In this document: positions 52,258-60,658 of the stretch, piece by piece
Position numbering within the stretch: position 1 is the first letter of the stretch
Layout of the letters: every line of letters begins with the position of its first letter
Assembly: GCF_015712165.1 (NCBI RefSeq)
Contig: NZ_JADPZX010000001.1
Location: 6,460,001 to 6,524,000, forward strand
DNA length: 64,000 nt
Source of the DNA: Streptomyces spinoverrucosus
GTDB lineage: Bacteria; Actinomycetota; Actinomycetes; Streptomycetales; Streptomycetaceae
Direction: 5' to 3'
Translations under genes and position numbers: made by a program
The notes under the pieces: generated by a model
The model's database searches: none
Seen by the model: only the letters and a program-made list of their open reading frames with translations
What the model was told of the DNA's origin: nothing

Positions 52258-53301
52258 TCACATATCCAGCACGAGCCGTTCACCTCGCGCCCGCGACACG
52301 CAGATCAGCATCGAGTCGGCCCGCTCCCCGTCGGTCAGCAACTCGTCCCGGTGATCGACCGCACCCTCCAGCACCCGCTGTTGGCAGGTCCCGCAGAAGC
52401 CCTGCTCACAGGAGTACGCGGTGTTCGGCAGCTCGGCCCGCACGGCGGCGAGTACCGTGCTGTCGGCGGGCACGGTCAACGACCGCCCACTGCGGCGGAG
52501 TTCCACCTCGAAGGAACCGTTGCCGTCGACCGACGTCCGGGGCGCGAACCGCTCCAGGCGGACCTCCGGAAACCGTTCCTCGACCGCGGTCAGCAACCCC
52601 CCGGGCCCACAGCAGTACACGACGGTGTCTTGACGCAGGCCCGTGAACAGCGCGTCCAGATCCGGCAGTCCGGCCTCGTCCTCGGCCACCACGGTCACCC
52701 GATCGCCGCCGAGCTTCCCGACCTCCTCCAGAAACGGCATCGACGCCCGCGTCCGGCCGCCGTAGAGCAGCCGCCACTCCACCCCCTCCGGCAGCGCCCG
52801 CAGCATCGGCAGGATCGGAGTGATCCCGATGCCCCCGGCGACGAAGACGTACGAGTCCGCCGCGACCAGCGGGAAGCGGTTCCGGGGCCCCCGCACCTCG
52901 ATCTCCGTCCCCTCCCGTACCTGCTCGTGCACCTCCCGCGAGCCACCGCGCCCGTCCGGCACGAGCCGGGTGGCGACGGTGTACGACGAGGTGTCCTCCG
53001 GGTCCCCGCACAGCGAGTACTGCCGCACCAGCCCCGACGGCAGCACCAGGTCGAGATGCGCCCCGGGCTCCCAACGCGGCAAGTCGTGGCCTTCGAGGCG
53101 GAGTTGTACGACCCCCTCGGCGATCGTCTCCCGTGCGGTGACCCGGAGCCTGAGTGCGCGCGAACGCGGCCGCCCGGAGATCGGCTCCTCCAGGGCCGGC
53201 ATCGGCCACAGGGGCGAGGCCTGGATCCGGCGCCGCATCGCCCGCCGGGCCAGCAGCGCGGCCCCCGCGACGACCACCACAGTGCGCGCCCTCGGCATCA
53301 C
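52258..53301 (-). CDS. Flavin/NAD(P)H oxidoreductase with 2Fe-2S domain
   Basis: 347 residues of the phthalate dioxygenase reductase type. A membrane-like N-terminal stretch (TVVVVAGAALLARRAM), FMN/FAD-binding RQYSLCGDPED, NAD-binding FVAGGIGITPILPM and CCGPGGLLTAVEE, and a C-terminal plant-type ferredoxin cluster CEQGFCGTC with a fourth Cys in MLICVSRA. Starts at GTG 53301 overlapping the upstream stop as GTGA. Predicted to feed electrons to the diiron protein encoded just upstream. Confidence 0.9.
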   Translation of the reverse strand: MMPRARTVVVVAGAALLARRAMRRRIQASPLWPMPALEEPISGRPRSRALRLRVTARETIAEGVVQLRLEGHDLPRWEPGAHLDLVLPSGLVRQYSLCGDPEDTSSYTVATRLVPDGRGGSREVHEQVREGTEIEVRGPRNRFPLVAADSYVFVAGGIGITPILPMLRALPEGVEWRLLYGGRTRASMPFLEEVGKLGGDRVTVVAEDEAGLPDLDALFTGLRQDTVVYCCGPGGLLTAVEERFPEVRLERFAPRTSVDGNGSFEVELRRSGRSLTVPADSTVLAAVRAELPNTAYSCEQGFCGTCQQRVLEGAVDHRDELLTDGERADSMLICVSRARGERLVLDM

Positions 53302-54251
53302 GCGCCCCTCTTCTCGACGGCGATATCGGAGGTGACATCGGAGGCGGCATCGACGGCGACACCGGCGGCGAGAGCCGCGGGCGACGAGGCGAGATAGGCG
53401 ACCGCCTGCTCGGTGGAACCCTCCTGCGACGGGTGGTACGTACGGCTCAGATAGCGCGGGATCGACCTCGCCATGTCACCGGTCGTCGGCAGCACACCCC
53501 GCCTGCCGCGCACGTAGAAGTCCTTGAACGTGGCCTTTCCGCCCAGCAGCGTCGGGTCGTTCGCCATGAAGAAACGCGCCCCGCGCTGCCACAGGAACAC
53601 CAGCGCCGAGAAGGCGGTCGCCCAGGTGCGGACGCGGCGCGCGTAGCCGCCGTCGACGTGCATGAAGAGGTCGAAGGCGACCGATCGGTGCTCGACCTCC
53701 TCGGCGCCGTGCCAGCGCAGCAGGTCCAGCATGGTCGGATCGGCCCCGCGCCGGTCCAGTTCCCCGGCGTTGAGCACCCAGTCGCCGAGGAAGGCGGTGT
53801 AGTGCTCGATCGCCGCGATCAGCGCGACCCGCTCCATCAGCCACCACCGACGCGCCCGGCCCGGAGGCAGCGTCCGGTCCCCGAGCAGTTTCTCGAAGAG
53901 CCAGTCGACCTGGGCGGTGTACGGCGTCGGGTCGAGCCCCTGCTCCCTCAGATGCGGCAGCACCTCGTCGTGGGCCTGGGAGTGCATCGCCTCCTGCCCG
54001 ATGAACCCGATGACGTCCTCGCGCAGCCGGTCGTCCCGTATGTACGGCAGCACCTGCTTGTACACATGCACGAACCACCGCTCACCGGCGGGCAGCAGCA
54101 GATGCAGCACATTGATGGTGTGCGTGGTGAACGGATCCCCGGGCACCCAGTGCAGCGGCGTGTCCTCCCAGGAGAAGGACACCTTCCGCGCCTTGAGCGG
54201 TATGCGCTCGGACTCCACGGGGCGGGGCACCCGGGCCTGCGTATTAGACAT
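53298..54251 (-). CDS. PF10118-type metal-dependent enzyme, predicted diiron
   Basis: 317 residues. It fits the family named metal-dependent hydrolase (PF10118), but the visible motifs look ferritin-like: Glu57 (GERWF), Glu87-x-x-His90 with His94 (QEAMHSQAH), Glu149-His150 (IEHY) and Glu184-Glu185-x-x-His188 (EEVEH), enough ligands for two irons. It heads an operon with a PDR-type reductase, so I infer an oxygenase or desaturase-like reaction rather than hydrolysis. The start has no ribosome site; see the promoter entry. Confidence 0.82.
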   Translation of the reverse strand: MSNTQARVPRPVESERIPLKARKVSFSWEDTPLHWVPGDPFTTHTINVLHLLLPAGERWFVHVYKQVLPYIRDDRLREDVIGFIGQEAMHSQAHDEVLPHLREQGLDPTPYTAQVDWLFEKLLGDRTLPPGRARRWWLMERVALIAAIEHYTAFLGDWVLNAGELDRRGADPTMLDLLRWHGAEEVEHRSVAFDLFMHVDGGYARRVRTWATAFSALVFLWQRGARFFMANDPTLLGGKATFKDFYVRGRRGVLPTTGDMARSIPRYLSRTYHPSQEGSTEQAVAYLASSPAALAAGVAVDAASDVTSDIAVEKRGA

Positions 54252-54253
54252 GG

Positions 54254-54269
54254 CGTCAATGTACTGACG
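54254..54269 (-). promoter_or_regulatory. Promoter/operator for leaderless diiron-unit mRNA
   Basis: On the minus strand TACATT (good -10) ends 6 bases before ATG 54251, with no ribosome site between, as for a leaderless transcript. It lies inside an imperfect palindrome with CGTCA/TGACG arms, a possible TetR site. The -35 is weak. Confidence 0.4.
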
Positions 54270-54334
54270 GGTAAGTCGCGACGGAACCCTTGTGCCGCGA
54301 CTTGATGACGCCGACGTCAGCTACGGCCTGTCGG

Positions 54335-56254
54335 CTACCGCAGGCCGTTGACCGACCGTCCGTCCGTCAGGGTCGCCTTCAGCCCGGCCCGGGCGCCCTG
54401 CTTCGCCTTCGCTGCCAGCAGGTTGCCCTGCGCGGTCTGCGCCACCCCGCCCGTCGCGCTGATCGACGCGGTGTCGCGGCTGCCCGCCGCCAGCAGATAC
54501 CAGGGGCCCGCCTCGGACTTCCACAGCACCCCGGCCAGCACATGCGGGTCGCGGGCCCCGCACGCCGCCACGTCCTCGGCCTTCGCGGCGACCGCCCCGT
54601 ACTTCCCGCCCGGCGTGTGGAACTGCGCCAGCACCCGCTCGCCGCCGCCCCGCCAGGTCTCCCCACGCGTGCACACCCACGCCGCCGTGCCGCTCGCGTC
54701 GGGCAGCGGCTGCTCTGCGTACTGCCAGGCGTTCACGGACCGTACGCCGTGCCCGCGCAGGTCGCCCAGCGAACAGCCGAACGGCGCCCAGGTGCGCAAC
54801 GCCTCCGCCCCGGACGCGTCGTGCGTCGAGCCCGGACGGCCGGTGGTGAGGCGGGCGGGGACCAGTTCGCCGAGGTCGGTCATCAGCCGCGTACCGGAGT
54901 CGTCGGTGACCTGTAGGACGTTCCAGGACGTGCACGCGCCGGTCCGGGTGGCGGGGCTGGCCAGCGGTGCGGTGACGCCGTTGGTGAGGCCGAGGTCCAT
55001 CGCGCCGGAGCCCGGCTTCATCAGGTCCCGCTCGGCCGTCTTCCTCACCCAGGGCGCGGTCAGGTAGCGGACGTTGCCGTCGGTCCGGTTCAGCACCACC
55101 GCGTTCGCCTCGATGCGGCTCGCGCCGTCCGCGCGGGCGAAGTCGAGGGCGGCGCCGGCCGTGCCGTCCTTCGGCTCGGCGTAGCGGGCGATGCGCAGAC
55201 CGTCGTAGAAGATCACCACGCGGGCGTTGTCGACGGTCCCGGCGTAGAGCAGCTGGGGCGGGCCGGGCGGGCCGCCGGTCGGGGTGCCGGGGGTCGCCGA
55301 GACCTGGACGGTTTCACCGGGGCGGGCCCAGACGGTGAGGGCGCGGCGCAGCAGCGCGCGGTCGGTGGTGAGGTCGCCGCGGGCGGGCCAGACGGAGAAG
55401 TCGGTGCGGGTGGCGGACTGCCAGGCGGCGGGGGAGACCTTCAGCAGCCTGCTGGGGTCGAGGGCCGCCTGGGCCGCCGGGTTCTGCGCGTACGGCGGAG
55501 CGGCGGCGCCGTCGGGGCCCCAGCCGTCGCCGGGCAGGGCGAGCAGTGCCCCGCACACGGCGAGAGCCGCGGCACCGGCGAGCGCGGCCTTCAGGTGCTG
55601 GCGGCGGCGCATCAGGTCGGTGGGCCTGGCCTGCAGCGAGCAGGGGTCGAACTCGGGGGAGTCGAGCAGCGTGTACTGCGCCGGGACGCTGTCGGCCTCC
55701 TGGAGCGCGGCGTCCGGGTCGGTGACGCCGGCGGTGCGCAGAACGTGGTGCACGTCGCTGTCGGGGAGCCGCTCCAGGCCGCGCAGGACGTAGGCGGCGC
55801 GGGCGGGGGCGGAGAGCGCGGACAGCTGCTGGTCCAGGGCGAGTTCGTCGGCGCCGCCGGAGCGCGGGAAGAGGCGCAGACCCCACACCTGGGGGAGCAC
55901 CGGCGGCAGCTGGGACCGCTTGGGCCACGCCTTGCGCCGCAGCGGCAGGCCGGCCTCCAGTGCCGTGCGCAGCACCTGGAGGCGGACGAAGGCGTAGCCC
56001 GGGTCGCCGTCGCGGCCGGTCGACTGGGCCGGGATCACCGACGCCGCGGCGCGACCGCGGGGCAGCGCGCGCTGGGTGAGGGCGTGCGCGGTCAGGACAC
56101 GCCGGTTGCGGCCCAGGCCGGGCGGCAGCACCAGGTAGGCGAGACGGACCAGCCGCGGGTAGTGCTCGACGAGCGCGGCCTCGGCCTGCTCGACGTCGAC
56201 GACCGGGGCGGAAGCGGAAGACGTGGGGCGCGGGGCGACATCCTGTGACTGCAC
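54335..56254 (-). CDS. Membrane-tethered sigma-factor-like protein
   Basis: 639 residues. The N-terminal 200 resemble a degenerate ECF sigma factor: region-2-like VEHYPRLVRLAYLVLPPG and region-4-like LDQQLSALSAPARAAYVLRGLERLPDSDVHHVL. A single membrane segment follows (HLKAALAGAAALAVCGALLAL, about 220-240), then a 400-residue outside part with Thr/Asp-rich beta-type sequence and several Cys (TGACTSW, FGCSLG, VCTRGE, VAACGA). Starts at GTG 56254. Divergent from the lipoprotein at 56455. Function unknown; a signal-responsive regulator is one idea. Confidence 0.75.
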   Translation of the reverse strand: MQSQDVAPRPTSSASAPVVDVEQAEAALVEHYPRLVRLAYLVLPPGLGRNRRVLTAHALTQRALPRGRAAASVIPAQSTGRDGDPGYAFVRLQVLRTALEAGLPLRRKAWPKRSQLPPVLPQVWGLRLFPRSGGADELALDQQLSALSAPARAAYVLRGLERLPDSDVHHVLRTAGVTDPDAALQEADSVPAQYTLLDSPEFDPCSLQARPTDLMRRRQHLKAALAGAAALAVCGALLALPGDGWGPDGAAAPPYAQNPAAQAALDPSRLLKVSPAAWQSATRTDFSVWPARGDLTTDRALLRRALTVWARPGETVQVSATPGTPTGGPPGPPQLLYAGTVDNARVVIFYDGLRIARYAEPKDGTAGAALDFARADGASRIEANAVVLNRTDGNVRYLTAPWVRKTAERDLMKPGSGAMDLGLTNGVTAPLASPATRTGACTSWNVLQVTDDSGTRLMTDLGELVPARLTTGRPGSTHDASGAEALRTWAPFGCSLGDLRGHGVRSVNAWQYAEQPLPDASGTAAWVCTRGETWRGGGERVLAQFHTPGGKYGAVAAKAEDVAACGARDPHVLAGVLWKSEAGPWYLLAAGSRDTASISATGGVAQTAQGNLLAAKAKQGARAGLKATLTDGRSVNGLR

Positions 56255-56454
56255 GTTCAGCAGAACGAGCGAATCGGCGTGAGGTCACCGACGCACGGGT
56301 GCGGTGAGCCGCCGGGGTTGACGAACACGCGGGCGTGGAGTCCGCCGTCGACCGAGTGCGCGTCGGAGGCCGTCGGATTGAGCACCGGGCCATTCCCAGC
56401 CGTATCGAACGGGGGGCACAGGTGTGTGCCTTCCTTGACCGACCGGAGGAACAG

Positions 56455-56847
56455 ATGAGGTTGACCCGTCCGATGCTCGCCGTGAGCGGTGCGGTCGCGG
56501 TGCTGGCGCTCGCGGGCTGCGGCTCCGGCGCCGACCAGGCGGCCGAGACGGCGACCGGCAGCCTGGAACAGCTGGCCGCCGAGGTGAAGTGCACGCCGAA
56601 CATCCAGATCGACGCGGACGAGCTCCGCCAGGCCATCTGCAAGGAGGGCGACGAGAAGTACATCCTCGCCACCTTCGCCACCGACCGCGGCCAGCGCGAG
56701 TGGATCAACGAGTCCAAGCGCATGGGGGGCTTCTTCCTCGTCGGCCGCAAGTGGGTCGCCGTCGGCCACAAGGACGTCGTGACGGACCTGGGCGGGGAGC
56801 TCGGGGGGACGCTGGAGATCGGCGCCGACCACTCCGGCCATCACTGA
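56455..56847 (+). CDS. Small lipoprotein
   Basis: 130 residues. Lipobox LALAGC with Cys22, then a 60-80-residue soluble domain with CTPNIQIDADELRQAICKEGDEKYILATFATDRGQREW and a His-rich end (HSGHH). GGAGGAACAG precedes ATG 56455. Unknown function; the mature part has one Cys pair for a disulfide. Convergent with the DUF1996 gene across a strong terminator. Confidence 0.85.
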   Translation: MRLTRPMLAVSGAVAVLALAGCGSGADQAAETATGSLEQLAAEVKCTPNIQIDADELRQAICKEGDEKYILATFATDRGQREWINESKRMGGFFLVGRKWVAVGHKDVVTDLGGELGGTLEIGADHSGHH

Positions 56848-56872
56848 AGCCGGCGTTCTTCGGCCGGACGCG

Positions 56873-56910
56873 AGAAGGCCGGCGGTGGGAGATCCCACCG
56901 CCGGCCTTCT
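56873..56910. terminator. Strong bidirectional terminator
   Basis: AGAAGGCCGGCGGTGGG and CCCACCGCCGGCCTTCT form a perfect 17-bp stem around AGAT, between the convergent lipoprotein and DUF1996 genes. Confidence 0.92.
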
Positions 56911-56929
56911 TGGGTCACCGGCTACCGCG

Positions 56930-58483
56930 TCACTGGCAGTCCTGACCGCTGTTGATGCATTCGACCACCTGGTTCATCAGGTCATCGTCCATGACGTTGA
57001 TGAAGTCGTTGTGGTCGGTGATCGGCTTGTGCAGCTCCTCCGGGAAGCCGTCCACCGCGAACGGGGTTTGCAGCTGTCCGTTCTCGATGACCGGGGCCGG
57101 CACGTCGTACACCAGCCGGATCTGCAGCTGGGGGATGGCCTGGAAGCCGTTCGAGCAGCTGCCGTCCGCCTCGACGAAGTCGACGTGGGCGCGGTGGTTG
57201 GCGCTGTCGATGTTCTGGCCGTCCCAGCAGCTCTGGAAGTTGGCCGTGCGGACCACCTTGCTGCCTTCGGGGCAGATCGGGTACTTGTCCGTCAGCTGCC
57301 TGTCCTCGAAGCCGGTGCAGCTCCAGGAGGCGTTGGCGTTGGCGTCGCCGCCGGTGAAGGCGTTGGCGGCGCCGGTGATGATGCGCAGGAACTTCGGCAT
57401 CGCGACGACGTCGCCCTGCTTGTTGCCGACGAACTTGATCTCCGCCGTCTCGGCCTTCAGGATCCGGCCGAGGTTGCCCTCGGCGCCACCGCCCAGCTCG
57501 TTCTGGTCGAACTCCTGGGTGCCGTCCTGGAGCCGGAGCACCGGCCAGTAGTACGTGGACTTGTCGTCCTGGTTCTGGCAGCTGGTCTCGGCGTTGTCGA
57601 GATCCTGGTCGCTGGCGAAGGCGTTGTTGCCCTGGTTGCCGACGTAGTCGTGCGTGTGCCGCGCGCCGTTGTCGACACCGGGGGCGACGATCAGGTTGTC
57701 GGTGTTGAAGTTGTTGTTCTCGTTGACACCGCAGACCGTGGTGAAGCTGCCCTGCGAACCGCTGTCGCCGTTCGCCTTCAGCCCGTTCCCGTTGGCCGGG
57801 GGCGTGTTCGGCTGGACGGTGGTGATGTCGACGAAGTCGTCGGCCACCGGCCCGGCGGCGCCGTTGCCGTTGTCCCCGACCTGGCCCTGACCGTTGTCCT
57901 GGCCGTTGCCGTTGCCCTGGCCGTTGTCCTGGCCCTGACCATTGTCCTGGCCCTGGCCGTTGTCCTGGCCGTCGTTGTTCTGGTCGCCGTTGCCGTCGTT
58001 GGGCTGCGGCTGCTCGGCCGGCACGCCCTTGCACTGTGCGAACTTCGACAGTCCCCGCGGAGCGGTGCCGCCCACACGCTTGATGTTGATACCGATGCGG
58101 TCGATCGCCGCGACGCGCTTGGACTTCAGCGGTCCGAGGATCGCGTTGTCGACGTAGGCCGGGTCGCCCGCCTGGGCCTGCCGCGTGGAGGCGAGGCGGG
58201 TGTACGCGTCGGTGATCTGCTTGTCCAGGTTGGCGAGCTCCCTGGCGACGCCGTAGCGCGCCTGCTTCGGCACCTTCCTGAGCTTCAGACCGACGTCAGG
58301 GCAGGAGATCGTGGCGATCTGGGCCCCTGCTGACCTCGTGTTGTTCGACCAGCGGTTCTCCTCGTGTGCCGAGGCATAGAAGTTCGCCCAGACCAGCCCG
58401 CCCCCACCGAGCGCTAGGGCCGCCGATGCGGCAATGGCCTTGGTGGCCAGCGACGAACGGCGTTTTCGTGTATTGCGTCCCAT
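56930..58483 (-). CDS. DUF1996 secreted protein with GQDNGQ linker
   Basis: 517 residues. N-terminal export segment (about 12-35, [22 protein letters not shown]), a helical part (about 50-150), then a low-complexity linker of GQDNGQ/GQ repeats (about 165-205) and a DUF1996 domain ([68 protein letters not shown]). DUF1996 is found in fungal and actinobacterial secreted proteins; function unknown, with a possible sugar-wall link. ATG 58483 is the family start. Confidence 0.85.
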   Translation of the reverse strand: MGRNTRKRRSSLATKAIAASAALALGGGGLVWANFYASAHEENRWSNNTRSAGAQIATISCPDVGLKLRKVPKQARYGVARELANLDKQITDAYTRLASTRQAQAGDPAYVDNAILGPLKSKRVAAIDRIGINIKRVGGTAPRGLSKFAQCKGVPAEQPQPNDGNGDQNNDGQDNGQGQDNGQGQDNGQGNGNGQDNGQGQVGDNGNGAAGPVADDFVDITTVQPNTPPANGNGLKANGDSGSQGSFTTVCGVNENNNFNTDNLIVAPGVDNGARHTHDYVGNQGNNAFASDQDLDNAETSCQNQDDKSTYYWPVLRLQDGTQEFDQNELGGGAEGNLGRILKAETAEIKFVGNKQGDVVAMPKFLRIITGAANAFTGGDANANASWSCTGFEDRQLTDKYPICPEGSKVVRTANFQSCWDGQNIDSANHRAHVDFVEADGSCSNGFQAIPQLQIRLVYDVPAPVIENGQLQTPFAVDGFPEELHKPITDHNDFINVMDDDLMNQVVECINSGQDCQ

Positions 58484-58704
58484 GGAACTCCTCTGACTTC
58501 CTTGCGGGGCAGCACCGAGGCGCCCGACAGGAGTGAAGCGGCGCCCTCCAATACGGAGGCAGCCCCACGGGTGTTCAGCCGTCCCGGAAATTGATGAGAA
58601 GTTCGTGAGGGCACTGTGGAAACAACTGCCCCTGGAATACCGGGAGTTGTGGATCACCCACGGCGAGTGAGTAACCCGGTCCGTTTTCGGGGAGGAGGCC
58701 CCGT
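58484..58704. other. Intergenic region between DUF1996 and epimerase genes
   Basis: About 220 bases before the DUF1996 start. No ORF with coding character, operator or hairpin stands out. It must contain the DUF1996 promoter. Confidence 0.4.
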
Positions 58705-59724
58705 TCAGGGGGTGTTGTCAGGTACACCCCCGCTGTCCCCGAGTACCTTCGCCTCCACCTGCGGATCCAGGCCCTTGACGGTCCGGTCGGGGCGCTGGGG
58801 CGCGGTGCCGCCGATGTCCTGGAGCCACTTCCAGGTGTCGGCGACGGTCTCCTCGACGGGCCGGCAGCGCAGCCCGGTCGCCACCGCCCGCGAGACGTCG
58901 GCGGAGTGCAGGGCGTCGTGCATGTCGGTGCCCGGCGGCACCCATACGGGCAGCTGCGTCCACGGCTCGATGCCCGCGTCGAGAATCACCTGCGGCTCGG
59001 TCCAGCGCAGCTCGGCCGCCGCACCGGTGACCCGCACACACGCCTCCAGCAACTCACCCATGGTCGCGTGTCCCTGCGGGCTCATCAGATTGAACGGGCC
59101 GCTCGACTCCCGCTCCACGGCCCCGAGGATCCACTCGGCGAGATCGCGTACGTCGACGTACTGCAGGGGCAGATCACGCGGACCCGGCGCCAGCACCGGA
59201 CCGCCGCGGGCGATCCGGGTCAGCCACCAGGGCAGCCGGCCGACGTTCTCGTACGGGCCGAGGATCAGCCCGGCCCGTACGAGAAGGGAGTTCGCCGCGC
59301 CGAAGGCCTCGACGGCGGCCAGCTCACCGCCCCGCTTGTCGCGGACGTAGTCGGTGTGGTCCGCGCCGGCCTCCGCGCCCTCGGCCAGGGGCGCCTCCTC
59401 GGTGTACCCGGCGGGCGGGGCCCAGGCGTACACCGAGCAGCTCGACACGTACACGTACCGCCCGGCGCGGCCCCGCAGCAGCCGCGCCGCGTCCCGCACC
59501 GCCCGGGGCGCCGCCGACCAGGTGTCGACGACCACGTCCCAGTCGCCCGACTCCAGTCCGCCGAGCCCGTCGGGTGCGGTGCGGTCGCCCAGCACCTCCC
59601 GCACCCCGGGCGGCGCCGCGTGCGTCCCCCGGTGAAAGACGGTGACGTCCCAGCCCCGCCCGAGAGCGGCCTCGACGACGGCCCGGCCCGCGAACTCCGT
59701 ACCACCCAGCATCAGCAGTCTCAT
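58705..59724 (-). CDS. NAD-dependent epimerase/dehydratase (extended SDR)
   Basis: 339 residues. N-terminal nucleotide motif [18 protein letters not shown] (GGTxFxG, as in isoflavone-reductase/mRNA-binding SDRs), VSSCSVYAW, catalytic YVRDK (Tyr-x-x-x-Lys), and [13 protein letters not shown]. Acts on an unknown nucleotide sugar or ketone. Adjoins the winged-helix regulator gene, same strand, 60 bases apart. Confidence 0.85.
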   Translation of the reverse strand: MRLLMLGGTEFAGRAVVEAALGRGWDVTVFHRGTHAAPPGVREVLGDRTAPDGLGGLESGDWDVVVDTWSAAPRAVRDAARLLRGRAGRYVYVSSCSVYAWAPPAGYTEEAPLAEGAEAGADHTDYVRDKRGGELAAVEAFGAANSLLVRAGLILGPYENVGRLPWWLTRIARGGPVLAPGPRDLPLQYVDVRDLAEWILGAVERESSGPFNLMSPQGHATMGELLEACVRVTGAAAELRWTEPQVILDAGIEPWTQLPVWVPPGTDMHDALHSADVSRAVATGLRCRPVEETVADTWKWLQDIGGTAPQRPDRTVKGLDPQVEAKVLGDSGGVPDNTP

Positions 59725-59784
59725 GGGACTGACCCTGCCCGGGGGAGGGGCGCGGGGGAAGCGGGATCTGCCGAGGGCAGATCG

Positions 59785-60360
59785 TCAGTGCCCGGTTGGC
59801 GGGGCGGACTTCGGCGGGGCGGACTTCGGCGGGGCGTACTTGTAACCCACCCGGCGCACCGTGAGGATCGCCTGCCGGTGTTCGGCGCCCAGCTTGCGGC
59901 GGAGGCGGGCGATGTGGACGTCGACCGTACGGCCGTCGCCCACGTGCCCGTAGCCCCACACCGTGGTGACCAGCTGGTCGCGGGTGTGCACCCGGTGCGG
60001 GTGCGCGACCAGGTGGGCGAGCAGCTCGAACTCCAGGTAGGTGAGGTCGAGTTCCCGGCCGTCCACGGCGGCCGTGCGGCGGACGGTGTCGATGCGGATG
60101 AGGGCGTCGGGGTCGGTGGCGGGCTGCCGCAACGGCGGCTGCTGGTCGGCCGGAACGAGCACCAGATAGCCGATCATCGGTGGCTGCCCCGGCAGCGTGG
60201 GCAGGGAGTGCTGCGGGGCGGGCAGCCAGGTGGCACCCGGCGGCAGCAGGTCCGCGACGTCGATCACCTCGTCCCGGTCCACGGCCCGCAGATGATGCCG
60301 TGAACCGTTGGTGGAAGGGGAGGTGAGCGTGGCGGGGGACAGAGAACGAGTGGTCGCCAT
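59785..60360 (-). CDS. Orphan OmpR-type winged-helix regulator
   Basis: 191 residues. Instead of a receiver domain it has a 95-residue N-terminal part of low complexity (Pro/Ser) and unknown fold; the DNA-binding domain follows (ELDLTYLEFELLAHLVAHPHRVHTRDQLVTTVWG and RTVDVHIARLRRKLG ... ILTVRRVGYKY). It ends with a SAPPK direct repeat encoded by a 15-bp repeat in the DNA. The 40-codon ORF at 60441 precedes it by 80 bases, and glnII lies upstream in the same direction. Confidence 0.86.
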   Translation of the reverse strand: MATTRSLSPATLTSPSTNGSRHHLRAVDRDEVIDVADLLPPGATWLPAPQHSLPTLPGQPPMIGYLVLVPADQQPPLRQPATDPDALIRIDTVRRTAAVDGRELDLTYLEFELLAHLVAHPHRVHTRDQLVTTVWGYGHVGDGRTVDVHIARLRRKLGAEHRQAILTVRRVGYKYAPPKSAPPKSAPPTGH

Positions 60361-60440
60361 GGGAGGTCAGCTCTTTCGCGCGAGAGTCCGTGGGAAGACG
60401 TACGTCGTTTCGCGCTGGCCCAGGGCCGGGGTGTACGGCG

Positions 60441-60563
60441 TCAGCAGGCCGGCGCGGTCAGCGCGCGGCAACACACCCGGTCGAAGTCGTGGTGCTGACG
60501 GGAAGGCCAGAAGGGCTCGAGGTCACGGCGACCCGTGGCGGCGTACTTCTGGAGGCTGGCCAT
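60441..60563 (-). CDS. Putative leader peptide, Cys-rich end
   Basis: 40 residues starting MASLQKYAATGRRDLEPFWP and ending HHDFDRVCCRALTAPAC. The HxDxxRVxxCR pattern resembles actinobacterial leader peptides, where ribosome stalling at Cys codons near the end senses cysteine. Here CysCys and a final Cys lie next to the stop. Same strand as, and 80 bases before, the winged-helix gene. GGGGAC precedes ATG 60563, at a short distance. Could be a chance ORF. Confidence 0.5.
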   Translation of the reverse strand: MASLQKYAATGRRDLEPFWPSRQHHDFDRVCCRALTAPAC

Positions 60564-60604
60564 GTCCCCAAGTCAACAAGGCGACGACGGCTCACGTCAA
60601 CACG

Positions 60605-60638
60605 GAAGGGGCGTCCACCGGCCGGTGGACGCCCCTTC
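60605..60638 (-). terminator. Terminator after glnII
   Basis: GAAGGGGCGTCCACCGG is followed directly by its exact complement, a 34-base perfect palindrome 21 bases past the glnII stop. It separates glnII from the regulator genes. Confidence 0.88.
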
Positions 60639-60658
60639 AGGAGCCGTGCGGGCGCCGA

